Of a stretch of 64,000 bases of DNA, positions 32,021-43,029 are shown in pieces; the stretch's first letter is position 1, and each line of letters opens with the position of its first letter. Both the position numbers and the translations under genes were made by a program. Location: NCBI GenBank assembly GCA_964036045.1, contig OZ038378.1:179659754-179723753 (forward strand), read 5' to 3'. The stretch is from Eutreptiella sp. 'Long Island Sound 2002'. Lineage: Eukaryota; Euglenozoa; Euglenophyceae; Eutreptiales; Eutreptiaceae. The notes below the pieces were generated by a model. That model was not told the DNA's origin, did no database searches, and worked only from the letters and a program-made list of their open reading frames with translations.

Positions 32021-35000
32021 GCAGACGGTGACGGGATGGAGGGCTATGTACCCAGCCCATTTCCTGAAAGCGATGACGATGGCATACGCGTCCTTTTCGC
32101 GGGGCGTCCACGTCCGTCTCTGGCCTTCCGCCAGGACTCGGCTCCAGAAGGCCACTGGCACGTGCCTCCCATCGTCAAGCACTTGTTCCAACACAGCGCC
32201 AACGGCGTAGTCGGAAGCGTCGGTGCGCAGGACGAACCCTCGTTCGGGATCCACGAGGTGCAGACCCGCTGCGGATAGCAGCGCCTGCTTCATCCCCTCA
32301 AAGGCACGGTCGGACTCAGCTGTCCAGACCAGAGCCTTCTTGGACCCCTTCTTGGTCTCCTCTCGGTTGCCCTTGAGCATGGTCGTCATGGGGGCTGCAT
32401 ACTCGGCATACATCTTGATATACCCCGAGTAGTAGTTGCAGAACCCCAGATACGCCCGTAGCTCAGAGACCGTTTTGGGCTTTTCCCAGTGATCAATCGC
32501 GGCCACCTTGCCAGGTATGGGCTTTCGCTGCCCGTTCCCGACTACGTGGCCAGCGAAGACCACCTCGCTTACCGCAACGGTGCCCTTGTCACTGCTGCCC
32601 GTGAGTTTGTGCCGAACCAGAAGGTCCAGCACTCGAGTGACGTCCCTCTCATGTGCCTCCAGGAGCTCCTCGTAGCTCATACTGGGGTCCCCGGACGCGA
32701 TGATCACGTCGTCCACGAAGGGGTCCGCACAGTCACGCACCGGCTCAAGCAGGTTCTCCAGCATCCGCTGAAAAGCCGCATTGCCGTTCGTAACGCCCAT
32801 GGGCATCACCTTCCACTGGAGAGGTCCAAGTGGGGTGCTCATGGCTGTGCAGGCATGGGACTCCTCGGCGAGAGGCATCTGATGATAACCATGTTTCAGG
32901 TCAATTACCGTGAAGATCCTCCGCCGGTGTTGTTTTTGCAGCATGTCCTCAATGAGGGGCAGCGTATAGCTGTCGTGCTGCGTTTGGGCGTTGAGGCCGC
33001 GGTAGTCGACCACGAGCCGCCACTCACCGGCCACCTTCTTGGGGACGACGAAGCACGCAGAGGCCCATTCGGAGTGGCACGGCTCGAGCCAGCCTCTCTC
33101 GATGAAGTCACGGAGGATCTTCTCCATGGCCTCCTTCCTCTCGCCCCTCAGGGCAAACTCCCGGTGCCGATACACACGGGGGTCCTGCTTCAGTCGTATC
33201 TTGGCCTCGCCATACGGTCCACGCACCGGTGGGGGAAACACAGGCTTACCGCTGAAGAAGGTATCACCATACTTCTGCTTCAGCCTGGCCCCCAATGCCT
33301 GGATCTTGGGGCAGTCATCGGACTCCGCCTTGGCTTTTCCGGGCACCTGGACCACTGAGCTTACTTGAGGGGTAGCGACCCCGCTCGGTTTCGGCTCAGG
33401 TGGTCTTCCCAGGTGGCCCAAAGGGCCATCTCTGGTCTTGTCTCGGAATAGGTCGCCACAGGTGGGTGGGTTACCCCCGATTGACTCGTCCTGGCTGGAC
33501 AAGTGGTCCAGTACCCTCCTTACGAAGGTATCTCCATCATAGGAACCAGAGACGATCGAGTCCACTTCCCACCAGGCTTTGTCCTGGCCCTTGCCCTCAT
33601 GCTGGCTTCCCCAGTCGTGAAAGGGCTGATCCATATACCCCTGAACCAGATCCAACTCCTCTTCAGTGAGGGGGTCTTCCGATTCTCCGATGTCAACGGG
33701 GGAAGCCGCAAAGCATTGCCGCCATGGCTCCGCTATGATGCGGTTGACACACACGAAATCAGTGGCGTCGGCCTGATCAAGGCCCCCATCCACATAGTGG
33801 AATTCTGTTGGGCATCTCTGGGGTGGCATGGGCTGTCCCTTAGCGTCCTGATAGACACTCTCTCCAGCCGGTAGAACGACCTTGTTTAAGGTCATGTTGG
33901 TCAATGAGACTACCCAATGTCGGGTACTTTCCTCCTCGGTGCATCCCATAGGAACAACCAGCACTGCCTTGGAGCGGTCCTTGCGTATCTTCGCTACCGC
34001 CCTTGGAATGTCCCATCTGGGGCAATGGATCCACATCAAGCCCTGATGCGGACCCCAGTGCTTCTTCCGCGCGGAGTCCTGTGCGCTCCAGTACTTCTCA
34101 CAAACCCGCAGATGGGTGGGGGTTCCTGAAGAGAACGCATCCAGTGCCAGATCCGAAGCTCCCAGGTCCGCAACCACTCGGCTCGCCACTTCCGGCATTA
34201 CGCCGTACTCCTGGTTTACTGGCCCAGTTTGCTCAGTGTCCAGCGCGGCCACTTCGAGCTGATTGCGTTCGGGGTGGATCCTTTGGCATTCCACATGGTG
34301 CTCAGGTGACGAAAGCCACGAGAGCTTGTCGTCCTGGTACAGGGTCATCGAGGCCTGGGCCGGGAGAATGCCGGAGTCCGTCTCCATCATGAAGTCGTAC
34401 CCAACGATCATGTCCCAGTCCATCTCGGCCTCGTGGAAGCGACCTTGCAGGAGGATTTCCTTGCCGAGGTCTGGGCGGCTCAGTTCACGGTGGTTCACGA
34501 ACTGCAGCCCAATGGCCGCTTCCTTCGTGCCTCCCACCATGTACTGGCTGTTCGCCACCTTCAGCCTGACAGGTTTCCGACTGTCGGTCAAACACTCTGG
34601 CGGAAGTAGGCCAGCCTTGACCAAGCTGACCTGAGCTCCCGTGTCGACCAACACGTCGAAGACCATTTCCACTTCCCCGCATAAGGTACGGACCTTAAGG
34701 TGCAACTGCCGCTCACGCCCAACTCTGCGCACGGCGTGCAAGCTCAGGATCTGCGGCCGTCCCAGAAGCTCAACAAGCGACTGGTGCAGGTCGTGGACAA
34801 TGGGCTCAGGCTGCCCATCTGCAGCATCCAGCTGCGGTCCGGGTGATCCTCCGATACTCTCGGATAGATCTTGAAGCACATCGAATACATTCTTGGTCGC
34901 GAAGGATGGACGGGTGCAAGGGTTCGTGCCTTCACTTGCCCTCACCCCGCCACCGCGACTGTCGGGTGCCGGACCAGGCCTTCCGCCCGCGGCAGTCCTT

Positions 35001-35095
35001 TTGTGCTTACCGTTTCCCGACTGGGATGGTGTGGCGCTTCCCACGACACCATCCTTCGACCGCCCTAGCTGCGGCCCTTGGCTGCAGGGGCTCCG
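32015..35095 (-). pseudogene. element A pol 5' part: protease, MTase-like domain, RT, RNase H
   Basis: Read in the same frame as gag after the UAG at 35,096-35,098. Residue numbers here count from a GTG at 35,044. Protease: VFDVLVDTGAQVSLVKAGLL (catalytic DTGA). A domain around residues 300-420 follows (LALDAFSSGTPTHLRVCEKY, WIHCPRWDIPRAV, KAVLVVPMG) that aligns with the methyltransferase-like domain of elements B and C, but the NPPF catalytic motif is HCPR (34,016-34,027), so it is probably inactive. RT: EWRLVVDYRGLNAQT, VIDLKHGYHQMP, PFVDDVIIAS (both Asp, residue about 776). RNase H: VLRTDASDYAVGAVLEQ. The frame is open until a one-base shift near 32,020. Confidence 0.88.
34016..34027 (-). 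other. degenerate methyltransferase motif IV (HCPR)
   Basis: In the position of NPPF of elements B and C the codons read His-Cys-Pro-Arg. The flanking pattern (W-I before, I-P-R-A-V after, then LVVP) is preserved, which supports homology despite loss of the catalytic motif. Confidence 0.7.
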
Positions 35096-35098
35096 CTA
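35096..35098 (-). promoter_or_regulatory. in-frame UAG between nucleocapsid and protease (element A)
   Basis: TAG followed by CGG separates the Gag/zinc-knuckle frame from pol in the same frame. UAG-CGG resembles leaky stop contexts known from plant RNA viruses. Elements B and C have a UAG at the equivalent place. Confidence 0.55.
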
Positions 35099-35587
35099 GG
35101 GGGCGTCGGTTGCGGGAGTAGGGGCACTCTCCTCGGCATCAACCTCGTTGACACCCTTCTTCCTTCCCCTGTTCCTAGGCTTCTTGTCCTTGTCCTTGTT
35201 CTTGTCGTTCTCGTTGTTCTCCTTGTTCTTGTTGTCCGACCTGGGGACCCAGTTCCTCTTGATCTCCTGGATCTCCTTGGCTAACTCGGTCCCCACCGAC
35301 ATCAGCTTGGAGAGCTCGTCCTTGTCCACCTCCACTTTGGCCTCCCGGATACCCGCAGGTGCACACTTCTTCGACCCGTGCGCCTTCTTGTAGGCCTCCG
35401 TGTCGGCCTGGTGGGTGGGGCATGTTCGGTGGTCATGGTTGAAGCCTTTCTTCCTCCCATAACACACGAAACAGCCCTGAGGGTGAGCTCGTATGAACTC
35501 CCCAAAGGACAGCGGAGGGTCGCCAATGCGGCGGGGGTCCCTCTTATCCTTCTTCTTCCAACCCGGCTGCAGGGGCTTCCAGCTTCC
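35099..35587 (-). CDS. element A nucleocapsid-like segment with zinc knuckle
   Basis: After a TGA at 35,588-35,590 the gag frame stays open to the UAG at 35,096. It encodes a basic segment (WKKKDKRDPRRIG), then CFVCYGRKKGFNHDHRTC, a C-x2-C-x8-H-x4-C variant of the retroviral CCHC knuckle with a longer central spacing. A Lys/Asp/Asn-rich tail follows (DNKNKENNENDKNKDKDKK). Such modules bind genomic RNA during packaging. The TGA probably arose from CGA or TGG, so this is the distal part of Gag rather than an independent gene. Confidence 0.7.
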
Positions 35588-37975
35588 TCAGTTGCTCCCC
35601 GCGCCGTTGTGGGCAACGAAGGCACAAACGGCCATCTCAGCGGGCTCATCGTCGTCGTCATCGTCGACGAGGGCTTCATCGCCATTGGCTCCCGCTGGGT
35701 CCATGGCAGCTTCCCCGCTAGGTCTCTCGCCAACGTAGTTGACGTCACGGTCGCCGGGCCTCAACCCGCGGGTGTGGTGGAGGTTCCGGTACTCCTTGAG
35801 CACCTCCTCTCCAACCCACTCCAGGATCTCGTCGCAGCTCATCCGCGCCGGGATGGCCTGCAGACGGACGGTCTGGCCGCTCACGTCACACTCGTCAAGG
35901 CGCCACATCGCGGTCTTCTCGCGATCGCCCGAGACGGTGATGAGGAGAGCGTTCCGCAGGGACTGCCGTTTGACATCCCGGGCCACGTTCTTCCTCGTCC
36001 AAGCCACCACGTTCGTATGATACTCTTTGGGGAGCATCATCTTGACCGTGTGGTTGGACTTGGCCCGCTTGGCTTCCTCCTTGGTGACCCTCTTGATCCA
36101 TGCTTCCGGCAGCATGGAGAGCAGGCGAGCCTGCTCGTCACCCTCGTTCCAGTCCTCCACGTTGCGGCGGAAGAGGGTGTATTGCCCTCGGAAGTCTCGC
36201 CAGTCCCGTAGGCGGATCTCCCGTCCATCATGCTGAAGCTTGATGGACTTCCACCGCTTGGCAGCCACCTGCGGAGCGTCCACCCGCTCCTGCTCGTTGA
36301 GCCACTTCTTGGCTTCCTTGAGGGTCTTGATTTTCCCCTCCTTGGTCGCCACGAAGTATAGCTCTTGGAGCACTTCCGACAGGCGGTACCTGAACCGTCT
36401 GAAGACATATTTCTCCGCATCTGCGGGATCCATGTCTTCAGTGACGGTCACCCCCCAATCGTCCAGCTTCTCCAAGAAGCGGTCGAGGTTGAGGGAGTTG
36501 CCATCGTACATGGGGGGCTTGATGTCCTTCAGGTCTTCCCACACGGCGGCATCCGCGGCCTTAGAGACCATGAACGCCGGCCGCGAGGTCGACCGAGGTT
36601 CCCATCGGCCTCTCCCACGGACTCCCACGGCTGCCACTTCCATCTCCTCCCCGGTATCCGCGTGGCTACGCCGTGGTTCCTCCATGTACGCTGAACCCAG
36701 ATGTTCACGCCGTACTCCTTCCATGTATGCTTCCTCATCACGGCGCCGGCGGCTGCGTTCAGCGGCCTCCTGTCGTACACCACGCGGCGGGGAGATGTCG
36801 AACTCCTCCAGGTCCAGGTCCAGGTCCTCACCTCCGCCGACATCCCACTCCACGTCTCCTCTGGGGACCTCATCCCTGAGTCCACCATAGCGTCCACCAG
36901 CCATTGGGATTGGCTCCGGGGCTGGTGTGGGGCGTCGGGGGCGTACCGGTGTCCGCGGTGGAGCACGGCGGTTCTGGTACTCCGCGCTGAGCCACTCGTC
37001 ACGCCAATCCTCACTGCCACTGCCGGGCGGCACGCGCTCGTTGCGGCGGCCCGCGCTGTGGTGAGAGGGGGCGGTGAGAGAGGGGGCACTGGCGCTGGGG
37101 CAACTCCTGGGGGCTCCGCCGGGGGCGTGGGGTCTGCCTGGACCTGGTCCGGGTCCCCTGCCGTCGTCCGACAAGCCAGACTCCAGGGGTGCGTGGTCGC
37201 TGCCGACGCTCCCACGGGCTTCCAGCGCGTCCAACCTCTGCTGCAGGCCGCTGATGACCTTGTTCAGCTGCCTGGTCTCGGCTCTGGCGATGTCCAGCTG
37301 CCTCTGGGTGGCGGTGGCGACGCTGGCGCTCTTGACCATCTCGATCTTGGCGATGTCCAGCTCTCTCTGTGCGCGCGCGGCGACCCTGGCAATGCGAGTC
37401 ATCTCGCCCTTGCCCGTGTCTACCTCGCGCTCGAGGGAGTGGACCCTCCTGCGAAGGTAGACAATCCACCGCCGGGTGGCATCCGGGTCGCCATCCCCTG
37501 GTGGGCCGTCGGGGTCCCCAGGGGGTCCTCCAGGAGGGCCTCTGCCGGGTCCGCCCGGTCCAGGGGGTCCTCCCCCGCCCGGTGGTCCGCCTCCAGGGGG
37601 TCCACTTGGTGGGCGTCCTCCAGGGGGTCCTGATGGTCCTCCGCCAGGGGGTCCCGATGGGTCTCCGCCGGGTCGCCTCGGTGGGTCCGAGGATGGGGGC
37701 TTCTTCGTGTAGTTGAAGTCTTTGACGTCATCCTCGTCCATGTCGCCCCACCTAGGCGTCTCGGCCTCGGAAGACTCCGAGCTCCGGTAGGGAGGAGGGA
37801 GATCCTCATCCTCACCTTCCGGCTCCATGGGGACGTCTCCGCCTCCTCCGCCAGCCACTCCTCGGCGATGTCGGCGGCCTCGTTCATCCCCGTCGCTGGC
37901 GGTGAAGAAGGGGTCGGAGTCCTGGGGGTGTCCGCCCCCTGGCCTCCGTGGCCTCTCGGGGGTCTTCCCCTTACC
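35588..37975 (-). CDS. element A Gag (capsid)
   Basis: This frame follows the first ORF in phase (TAG at 37,976-37,978) and ends in TGA at 35,588-35,590. In order it holds an acidic start, a (GGPPGGP)n region at about residues 55-120 of the 756-codon frame, a coiled-coil-like stretch (RRRVHSLEREVDTGKGEMTR and following, ending in ISGLQQRLDALEARG), an Arg-rich linker, and a globular part. The globular part carries PPMYDGNSLNLDRFLEKLDDW and DWRDFRGQYTLFRR, similar in pattern to Ty3/gypsy capsid (retrotrans_gag). An Asp-rich tail ends the frame. It would form the particle that holds the element RNA. The terminal TGA separates it from its own zinc knuckle, so this copy is probably defective. Confidence 0.75.
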   Translation of the reverse strand, partial: GKGKTPERPRRPGGGHPQDSDPFFTASDGDERGRRHRRGVAGGGGGDVPMEPEGEDEDLPPPYRSSESSEAETPRWGDMDEDDVKDFNYTKKPPSSDPPRRPGGDPSGPPGGGPSGPPGGRPPSGPPGGGPPGGGGPPGPGGPGRGPPGGPPGDPDGPPGDGDPDATRRWIVYLRRRVHSLEREVDTGKGEMTRIARVAARAQRELDIAKIEMVKSASVATATQRQLDIARAETRQLNKVISGLQQRLDALEARGSVGSDHAPLESGLSDDGRGPGPGPGRPHAPGGAPRSCPSASAPSLTAPSHHSAGRRNERVPPGSGSEDWRDEWLSAEYQNRRAPPRTPVRPRRPTPAPEPIPMAGGRYGGLRDEVPRGDVEWDVGGGEDLDLDLEEFDISPPRGVRQEAAERSRRRRDEEAYMEGVRREHLGSAYMEEPRRSHADTGEEMEVAAVGVRGRGRWEPRSTSRPAFMVSKAADAAVWEDLKDIKPPMYDGNSLNLDRFLEKLDDWGVTVTEDMDPADAEKYVFRRFRYRLSEVLQELYFVATKEGKIKTLKEAKKWLNEQERVDAPQVAAKRWKSIKLQHDGREIRLRDWRDFRGQYTLFRRNVEDWNEGDEQARLLSMLPEAWIKRVTKEEAKRAKSNHTVKMMLPKEYHTNVVAWTRKNVARDVKRQSLRNALLITVSGDREKTAMWRLDECDVSGQTVRLQAIPARMSCDEILEWVGEEVLKEYRNLHHTRGLRPGDRDVNYVGERPSGEAAMDPAGANGDEALVDDDDDDEPAEMAVCAFVAHNGAGSN

Positions 37976-39460
37976 CTACCTCCGTCGGTAGGCGGTTGGG
38001 CCACTGCTCCCACTGCTGCCTGTGTCGACCTCGTCCAGCGTCATCTTGGAGGAGGCGTCCCCTTCGAAAAGCTTTCGAAGGGTCTCCACTCGGGATCCTC
38101 CCGGGGGAGTCTCGTGGCGGAGCTTGGCCTCCGCCTCCTCCATCGCGGCGGCTGTGGCTGCGGCAGCTCGCCCTTCGGCTTCCTCCCGGGCACGAGCAGC
38201 TTCGGCTTCCCGGGCCTGCTGCAGCCGAGCTCTCTCCGCTTCCAACGCCGCCAACTCCGCCTCCGTCCTGGCCCTCTCCTCAGCGACCTTCCGTCGCGCG
38301 GCCTCGATGGCGTCCTTCTTGGCGGCGTCCGCCTGGGCCTTAGCAGTTGCCTCGGCGTGGGCCCTTTCCTCCGCCTCCTTCTTTGCCCTCTCTTGGGCAA
38401 GCGCCTCTTCCAGCGCCTTCACCTCGGCCTCCTTGCGGGCAATGGCCTCCTGCGTCAGGCGGGCTTCCTCGTTGGCTGCCGCCACCTCACCCTTGACCTG
38501 GGCAATCGCTGCCTCATGGGCGGCTCCGGCCGTGAGTCCGGCCGCAATGGCTGCCACGGTCGAGGCGTGGATGGCCATGCCATGCTGCCACTCCGCAGCC
38601 TCCTGCTGGGCGATGCCGACGGCGCCCTCCATGGCAGCGTTCTGCTGCGTGACCCGTTGCCGGGCAACCCGAAGGTTGCAGGGCACCCCACAGGCGCGCT
38701 CACAGGCGCGCGCCACGTCCCTTTGGTCGGGAGCGACGCTGCTGCTGGAGCTGGCCTGGTCGGCCGGCATCCTCCCGCGCCGGGCCGACTCCACGTCGCT
38801 GCTGGGGCCTGACTTCCTCAGGAGCAGCGGACGGGGCTTGGCCTTGGTGTGCTTGGCGACCTCCAGGAAGTCGCCAAGGGTGGTGTGGCCGGGGTGGTGA
38901 CCTCCACCGGCCCGCTGGGGGCTGTGGGCTGGGGTTCCGCCCCTGGCGCCTTGGGCGGCTTCGGCGGCCAGGGATGCCTGGTACTCCCGCCACTTCTGGT
39001 CCCGCTTCCTGTCCCCGGCGGACCGCTTCTCCTTCCCCGGAGACGCGCTGCTGCTGCTGCCCTGCAGCATGCGCTCGCTCCCCGGTTCCGGGAAGTTCTT
39101 CCCGATCATGTCCCACATGGAGACTTTGATCGAGGCGCCCGACGGGTACTCGTTGGGCTTCTCTTCCTCCTCAATCCCGTCGGGGCGCAGCCCTTCGCCG
39201 GGCCTGTCCGGCCGGGTCCAGACCCTCCAGCGCCTCTCCTGGAAGCGGAAGGCAAACCCTTCCACCCGCAGCCAGTCTTCGACTGCCTGCCGGCGGTCGG
39301 GGCCCATGTCCTGGCGGAGCTCGAAGCTCCCGGGCATGCCGCCTTCGCACTGGGGGTGGCTGTGGCGGTAGTGCTGGTCCCACACCAACCCACGCAGTAG
39401 GCGCACCGCATGGGGGTGGGGCCGCGGCCACGTCTTACCCGCTTCTTGCCAGTTTACCAT
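37976..39460 (-). CDS. element A first ORF: alanine/glutamate-rich coiled-coil protein
   Basis: ATG at 39,460, 494 codons, ending in TAG (37,976-37,978) followed by GGT and an open frame into Gag. Residues 1-130 look globular with many Trp and acidic residues (DWLRVEGFAFRFQERRWRVW). Residues 130-270 are Ser/Pro/Gly-rich. Residues about 300-470 are a long, highly charged helix of Ala, Glu, Arg and Lys (KALEEALAQERAKKEAEER), typical of a long coiled coil. I know no standard Ty3/gypsy protein with this layout. It could be an N-terminal Gag extension read through the TAG, or a separate product. Being near-contiguous with Gag argues for the first. Confidence 0.65.
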   Translation of the reverse strand: MVNWQEAGKTWPRPHPHAVRLLRGLVWDQHYRHSHPQCEGGMPGSFELRQDMGPDRRQAVEDWLRVEGFAFRFQERRWRVWTRPDRPGEGLRPDGIEEEEKPNEYPSGASIKVSMWDMIGKNFPEPGSERMLQGSSSSASPGKEKRSAGDRKRDQKWREYQASLAAEAAQGARGGTPAHSPQRAGGGHHPGHTTLGDFLEVAKHTKAKPRPLLLRKSGPSSDVESARRGRMPADQASSSSSVAPDQRDVARACERACGVPCNLRVARQRVTQQNAAMEGAVGIAQQEAAEWQHGMAIHASTVAAIAAGLTAGAAHEAAIAQVKGEVAAANEEARLTQEAIARKEAEVKALEEALAQERAKKEAEERAHAEATAKAQADAAKKDAIEAARRKVAEERARTEAELAALEAERARLQQAREAEAARAREEAEGRAAAATAAAMEEAEAKLRHETPPGGSRVETLRKLFEGDASSKMTLDEVDTGSSGSSGPTAYRRR

Positions 39461-39839
39461 GGCAGCGGGGGGCGTACTTGGTCTTGAGGTCCTTGGTGGG
39501 CTCTCGTTCCGCTCAACGGACTGGTCCTGGTGGTGGTTGTTGAAGCGGTTGACGTAGCACTGGACTGGGAGTGCGGCCGGTGCCCGTCGGCCGGTGGTTG
39601 TGGAAGTGGTTGCTGTAGCTGGGAGTGCGGCCTTGCTGGTCGGCCGAGGGAACTCGTTGATGACGGAGTTCCGGTCCCCGCACTTCCTTCACGGACTCGG
39701 CGCTATCGCTGGGCGGCGCTGCGAGCCGCTGCGCTGCGCTGCGAGCTGCGAGCTGCGAGCTGCTGCGCCGCGCTGCTCGGGGTTGGTGGCCCCGAGTGGC
39801 ACGCGAGGGATGGGTAACCCCGAGGCGGTGAAAAGCTTT
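39461..39839 (-). other. element A leader between 5' LTR and first ATG
   Basis: 379 bp without a gene. Directly after the LTR the minus strand reads AAAGCTTTTCACCGCCTCGG, which does not begin with TGG, so no ordinary tRNA primer site is visible. A GC-rich CTGCG/GAGCT repeat occurs around 39,715-39,775. Confidence 0.6.
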
Positions 39840-42800
39840 TGACGCGTTCCCGTGGGGGGCCTGGCCACGGGACGCTGCGGTGACACGCACAAGCAAGCAG
39901 GCAGGCAAAGCACTGCGCTCACAGGGGCATCAATACGCTCGTGTCATGTGACAAAGCGTTTCAGGATCCTTGCCACTCTGAAACAAGGGAACAAAAGTAT
40001 GTACAGCAACACATCAGGATATGTACACATGGGGTTAAGACTGGACTGGGGTAAGGGCATCACAGGACAATAGACACTCAGTCCCAACTTATATCCCAAT
40101 CCAAGGTCCGACCCTCTCAGTGGCTGGTGGGGGCGGGGGCTCAAACACGACCAATGCCCTGCTCAGTCCTGACCCTGAAACCCTGCCAAAAGGGGGGGTG
40201 TACCGCCCAGCCACAGGCGAGTTCCTGGGAACCAAGTAGGTCCAAGGCCAACCGACAGTTGCTCCCTATGCTTCCCTAACGGCGAGTCCCAACTCCTCTC
40301 TGAGCCAGAGATATGGCCCCGCCAGTATCCCCTAGGCGTTGGTAGCTGAAAATGGGCTGTTTCAGCCCAAACTGATATTAGCTCAAAAATCTCCAAAATT
40401 GACCACTCGTCGGGACCCGCTAGAGGTAGGGACGAGGCAATTGACCCTATGCCCTTCGAATACCAACTCACTGGAGCCCCCACCCAACCTGGTTCCCTCT
40501 GAGGTCCCGGCATCAGGGCACCACGGGTTCGTCAAGTGGGGTCATGATGCCAAAATCACCCAAATTGGCGTCATTCCCACGCGCGGCTCGCCCGGCCAGG
40601 GGAAGGGCAATGGCTCACAGGGTAGGAGGCCGTACTTAGGACTTCCCCCTGAGTGTACAACTTGGAATTGGGTCCGGGCTCCCTGTGGGCAGAGAGATAT
40701 GGGGCCACCAATTGACCACACGGGGGGGTGAAATTGGGGTCCCAAAAGGGGGTCATTTTGGCTGCTCCAAATGAGCCAAAATTCGGGGGTGCTCCCAATA
40801 GTATATCTCCACGCCGGCTTGGAGATCAGATCTGCCATTCCATACGCAATCCACCGGGAGCCCAACAAAGACTCCCATGCACTTGGCTCTCAAAGATCTC
40901 CATGCCACTCGGCGTGGTGACGATCCCAATTGGGTCCACAAATGCCAAAATGGCAAAACTGTCCACACTCACTTTCGGCTAGCACCTTAACGAAGGTTGC
41001 TCCGCTTCGCCCAAATGGTGTGTGAACCATGGGGACCAATATACATATCACCTATGTCATATACGGTCCATTGGTCCATGCGTCCGGCGTGCACGAGGGT
41101 GCTGAACATGGTGCACGGCGGGCAGAAAATGTGGAAAATTGCTCAAAATGGCCGAAAATGCGCACACTCATGGTTGGGGCAAATGAGGCACATGCCTGAC
41201 TTGGACCGGAGTGTGCCATAGGATTGGTATCAAGTCATATGTGTCCAACATATCCTTTGGGCGTCGCCCAACTCCTCTGGTTTCGGGAATGGCAGGGTCG
41301 CCAAGTGACCCCATGATTTGGGATGGTCCCAAATCGCCAACATGGCGGCCACGGTACGCCAAGCCCAAGAGGAGTTATCCGCCGGGTTCAAGATATGTTG
41401 GGCACCGAAGTATGTACCCTCATTACATACTTGGGTCATGATGTCAATTGGGCGCAACGTTGAGATACATGGTCGCCACTTGACATCATGACGGGCAAAA
41501 AACAGCAATATTGGCGAAAAAACACCCAAAAGTGCCTTGAAAGGCGCACAAATATATTATAATATCTTCGGCTTGGATTGAGTAATCAACCAATCCTTCT
41601 AAACACAATGACTTGACACCAATGACCTTCGATTCCACATATGTGCTCCACTTGGGGCACTTTGAAAGGTCACGAGCGCTACTTCCCAAGTGGGCACATG
41701 AAAATATGGAAAATTGCAAAACACACACCTTGCTCCCAACGCATCGCTTTGGGATCGCCACACAAGCTTTCCTCCACGAAGGTTAGGCTTGCAATTGATC
41801 GTGGGGAGTATAAGGAAGGGCCTCGTGCAATATGAGGTCCATTGGTGGGTGTATCGCTCTTAGCCAAACCCGCCAAATGGGCACGCAATACAACACATGG
41901 CACATACCACATACTGCCCAAAAAGGTAGCTCCCCACACGATATGTCATGCCCCTCCAAGGGCATAACGTTGTGTCAATCGCTCATAGGAACTCAAGGAA
42001 AGTTCCTATGCAACACCAACACTCGCGCGCTACACTCGAAAGTTATCTTAACGCACGCAATATCATGGCCAAAGAGTTATAACGCAACCTCTACCCTCTT
42101 GACCATGATCCATTACGCTAGCGCGCACGTGTGGAGACGCAAGGCGTATAAAGCCTCCTCAATTACGTCGGGAGTATTGGGAATACATCCCATGCTTCCC
42201 TATTGTCATTCCTCGCAAGCAGCACGAGATATGACCCTCACAAGTGGCCTCACGAATCAACTTTGTTTTGCCCATATCTCTAAGACAAATGGAGGGCAAG
42301 ACAAAAGGAAAGTTGATTCGTGCATAGGGAAGCACGTAGGTCCACTCGAAAGAGGTCAAATCAAGTGCGGGGATGTCGAAGTCGAAAATCCGATTTCGAC
42401 ATCCTGAAAAATTCGGGTTAAGGTTGCGAGTGTACAATGTGAAAATTGCAGATGCATCAATGCAATTCCTGAAGACTTTAGAGTTCTCGTCACGGATTGC
42501 GCTAAAATGTCTGTAAATAACAGTTAAACTGGCGGTTACGCTAAAGTCGCGAGCCAACCGCCAGCAGTCAAAACATTGATTATCAGAACGGAAGCGTGAA
42601 AATTTACGGAAACAATATGAAAATAAAACCCTGTTGATTCCTGATATTCTGATGTGTAAATCTCAGCGGGCGACGCATCCGTTGCCGATGCGGCCGCTAA
42701 TAGCTGAAATGCCCAGATCTCTCACACAAACACGTCTTACCTACATCTGTTGTTAGGGTTAGGTTGCCGAATCGACGGCCGAAGGCGGTGCGGGGCAGAT

Positions 42801-43025
42801 TGGCGTGAAATAGTAAGATACCGGCAAATCGCAGTTTGCCGGTACATGGTAACATGACCCAAGTGGCCGGAATGCCGTCACGGGGGCTTTACGGCAAGGG
42901 ACACGCTCCTGCCGGGCTCTCACCGGGCTTCACCGGGCGTCTTCCCCTCCGTACATGGGGTTAGTGGGCACACAGAGACCGGTTGTATACCCCACCATGG
43001 TCATGGGGTTCTGGGTACCGCTTCA
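39840..43025 (-). repeat. element A 5' LTR
   Basis: 3,186 bp, the partner of 15,983-19,169, with the same TG...CA ends. It would carry the promoter for the minus-strand transcript. I cannot pinpoint a TATA box or start site with confidence. By eye it is about 97-98% identical to the other LTR. Confidence 0.92.
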
Positions 43026-43029
43026 GGAA
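43026..43029. repeat. target-site duplication of element A, right
   Basis: GGAA follows the LTR's terminal CA and matches 15,979-15,982. Confidence 0.7.

Larger units (their letters stand above)
15983..43025 (-). mobile_element. element A: 27-kb Ty3/gypsy chromodomain retrotransposon
   Basis: Two 3.19-kb direct repeats with TG...CA ends and a 4-bp GGAA target duplication bound a minus-strand gag-pol region. The domain order is a coiled-coil ORF, Gag, zinc knuckle, protease, methyltransferase-like domain, RT, RNase H, integrase and chromodomain. Integrase following RNase H, with a terminal chromodomain, places it with the chromoviruses of Ty3/gypsy. A LINE has inserted in its 3' internal region; without it the element is about 17.6 kb, still large. 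It is disabled: a TGA in gag, one frameshift in RNase H, and two TAGs. No TGG-starting primer binding site was found next to the 5' LTR (39,839 downward on minus). Confidence 0.9.

Noticed and set aside
36240-38900. Long plus-strand open frames antisense to element A gag (for example 36,240-36,890 and 38,022-38,900)
   Set aside because: GC-rich codon bias on the minus strand opens the complementary frames; they show no domains.
39800-39839. Primer binding site of element A
   Set aside because: No TGG-initial sequence adjoins the 5' LTR, and the adjacent AAAGCTTTTCACC matches no tRNA 3' end I know.
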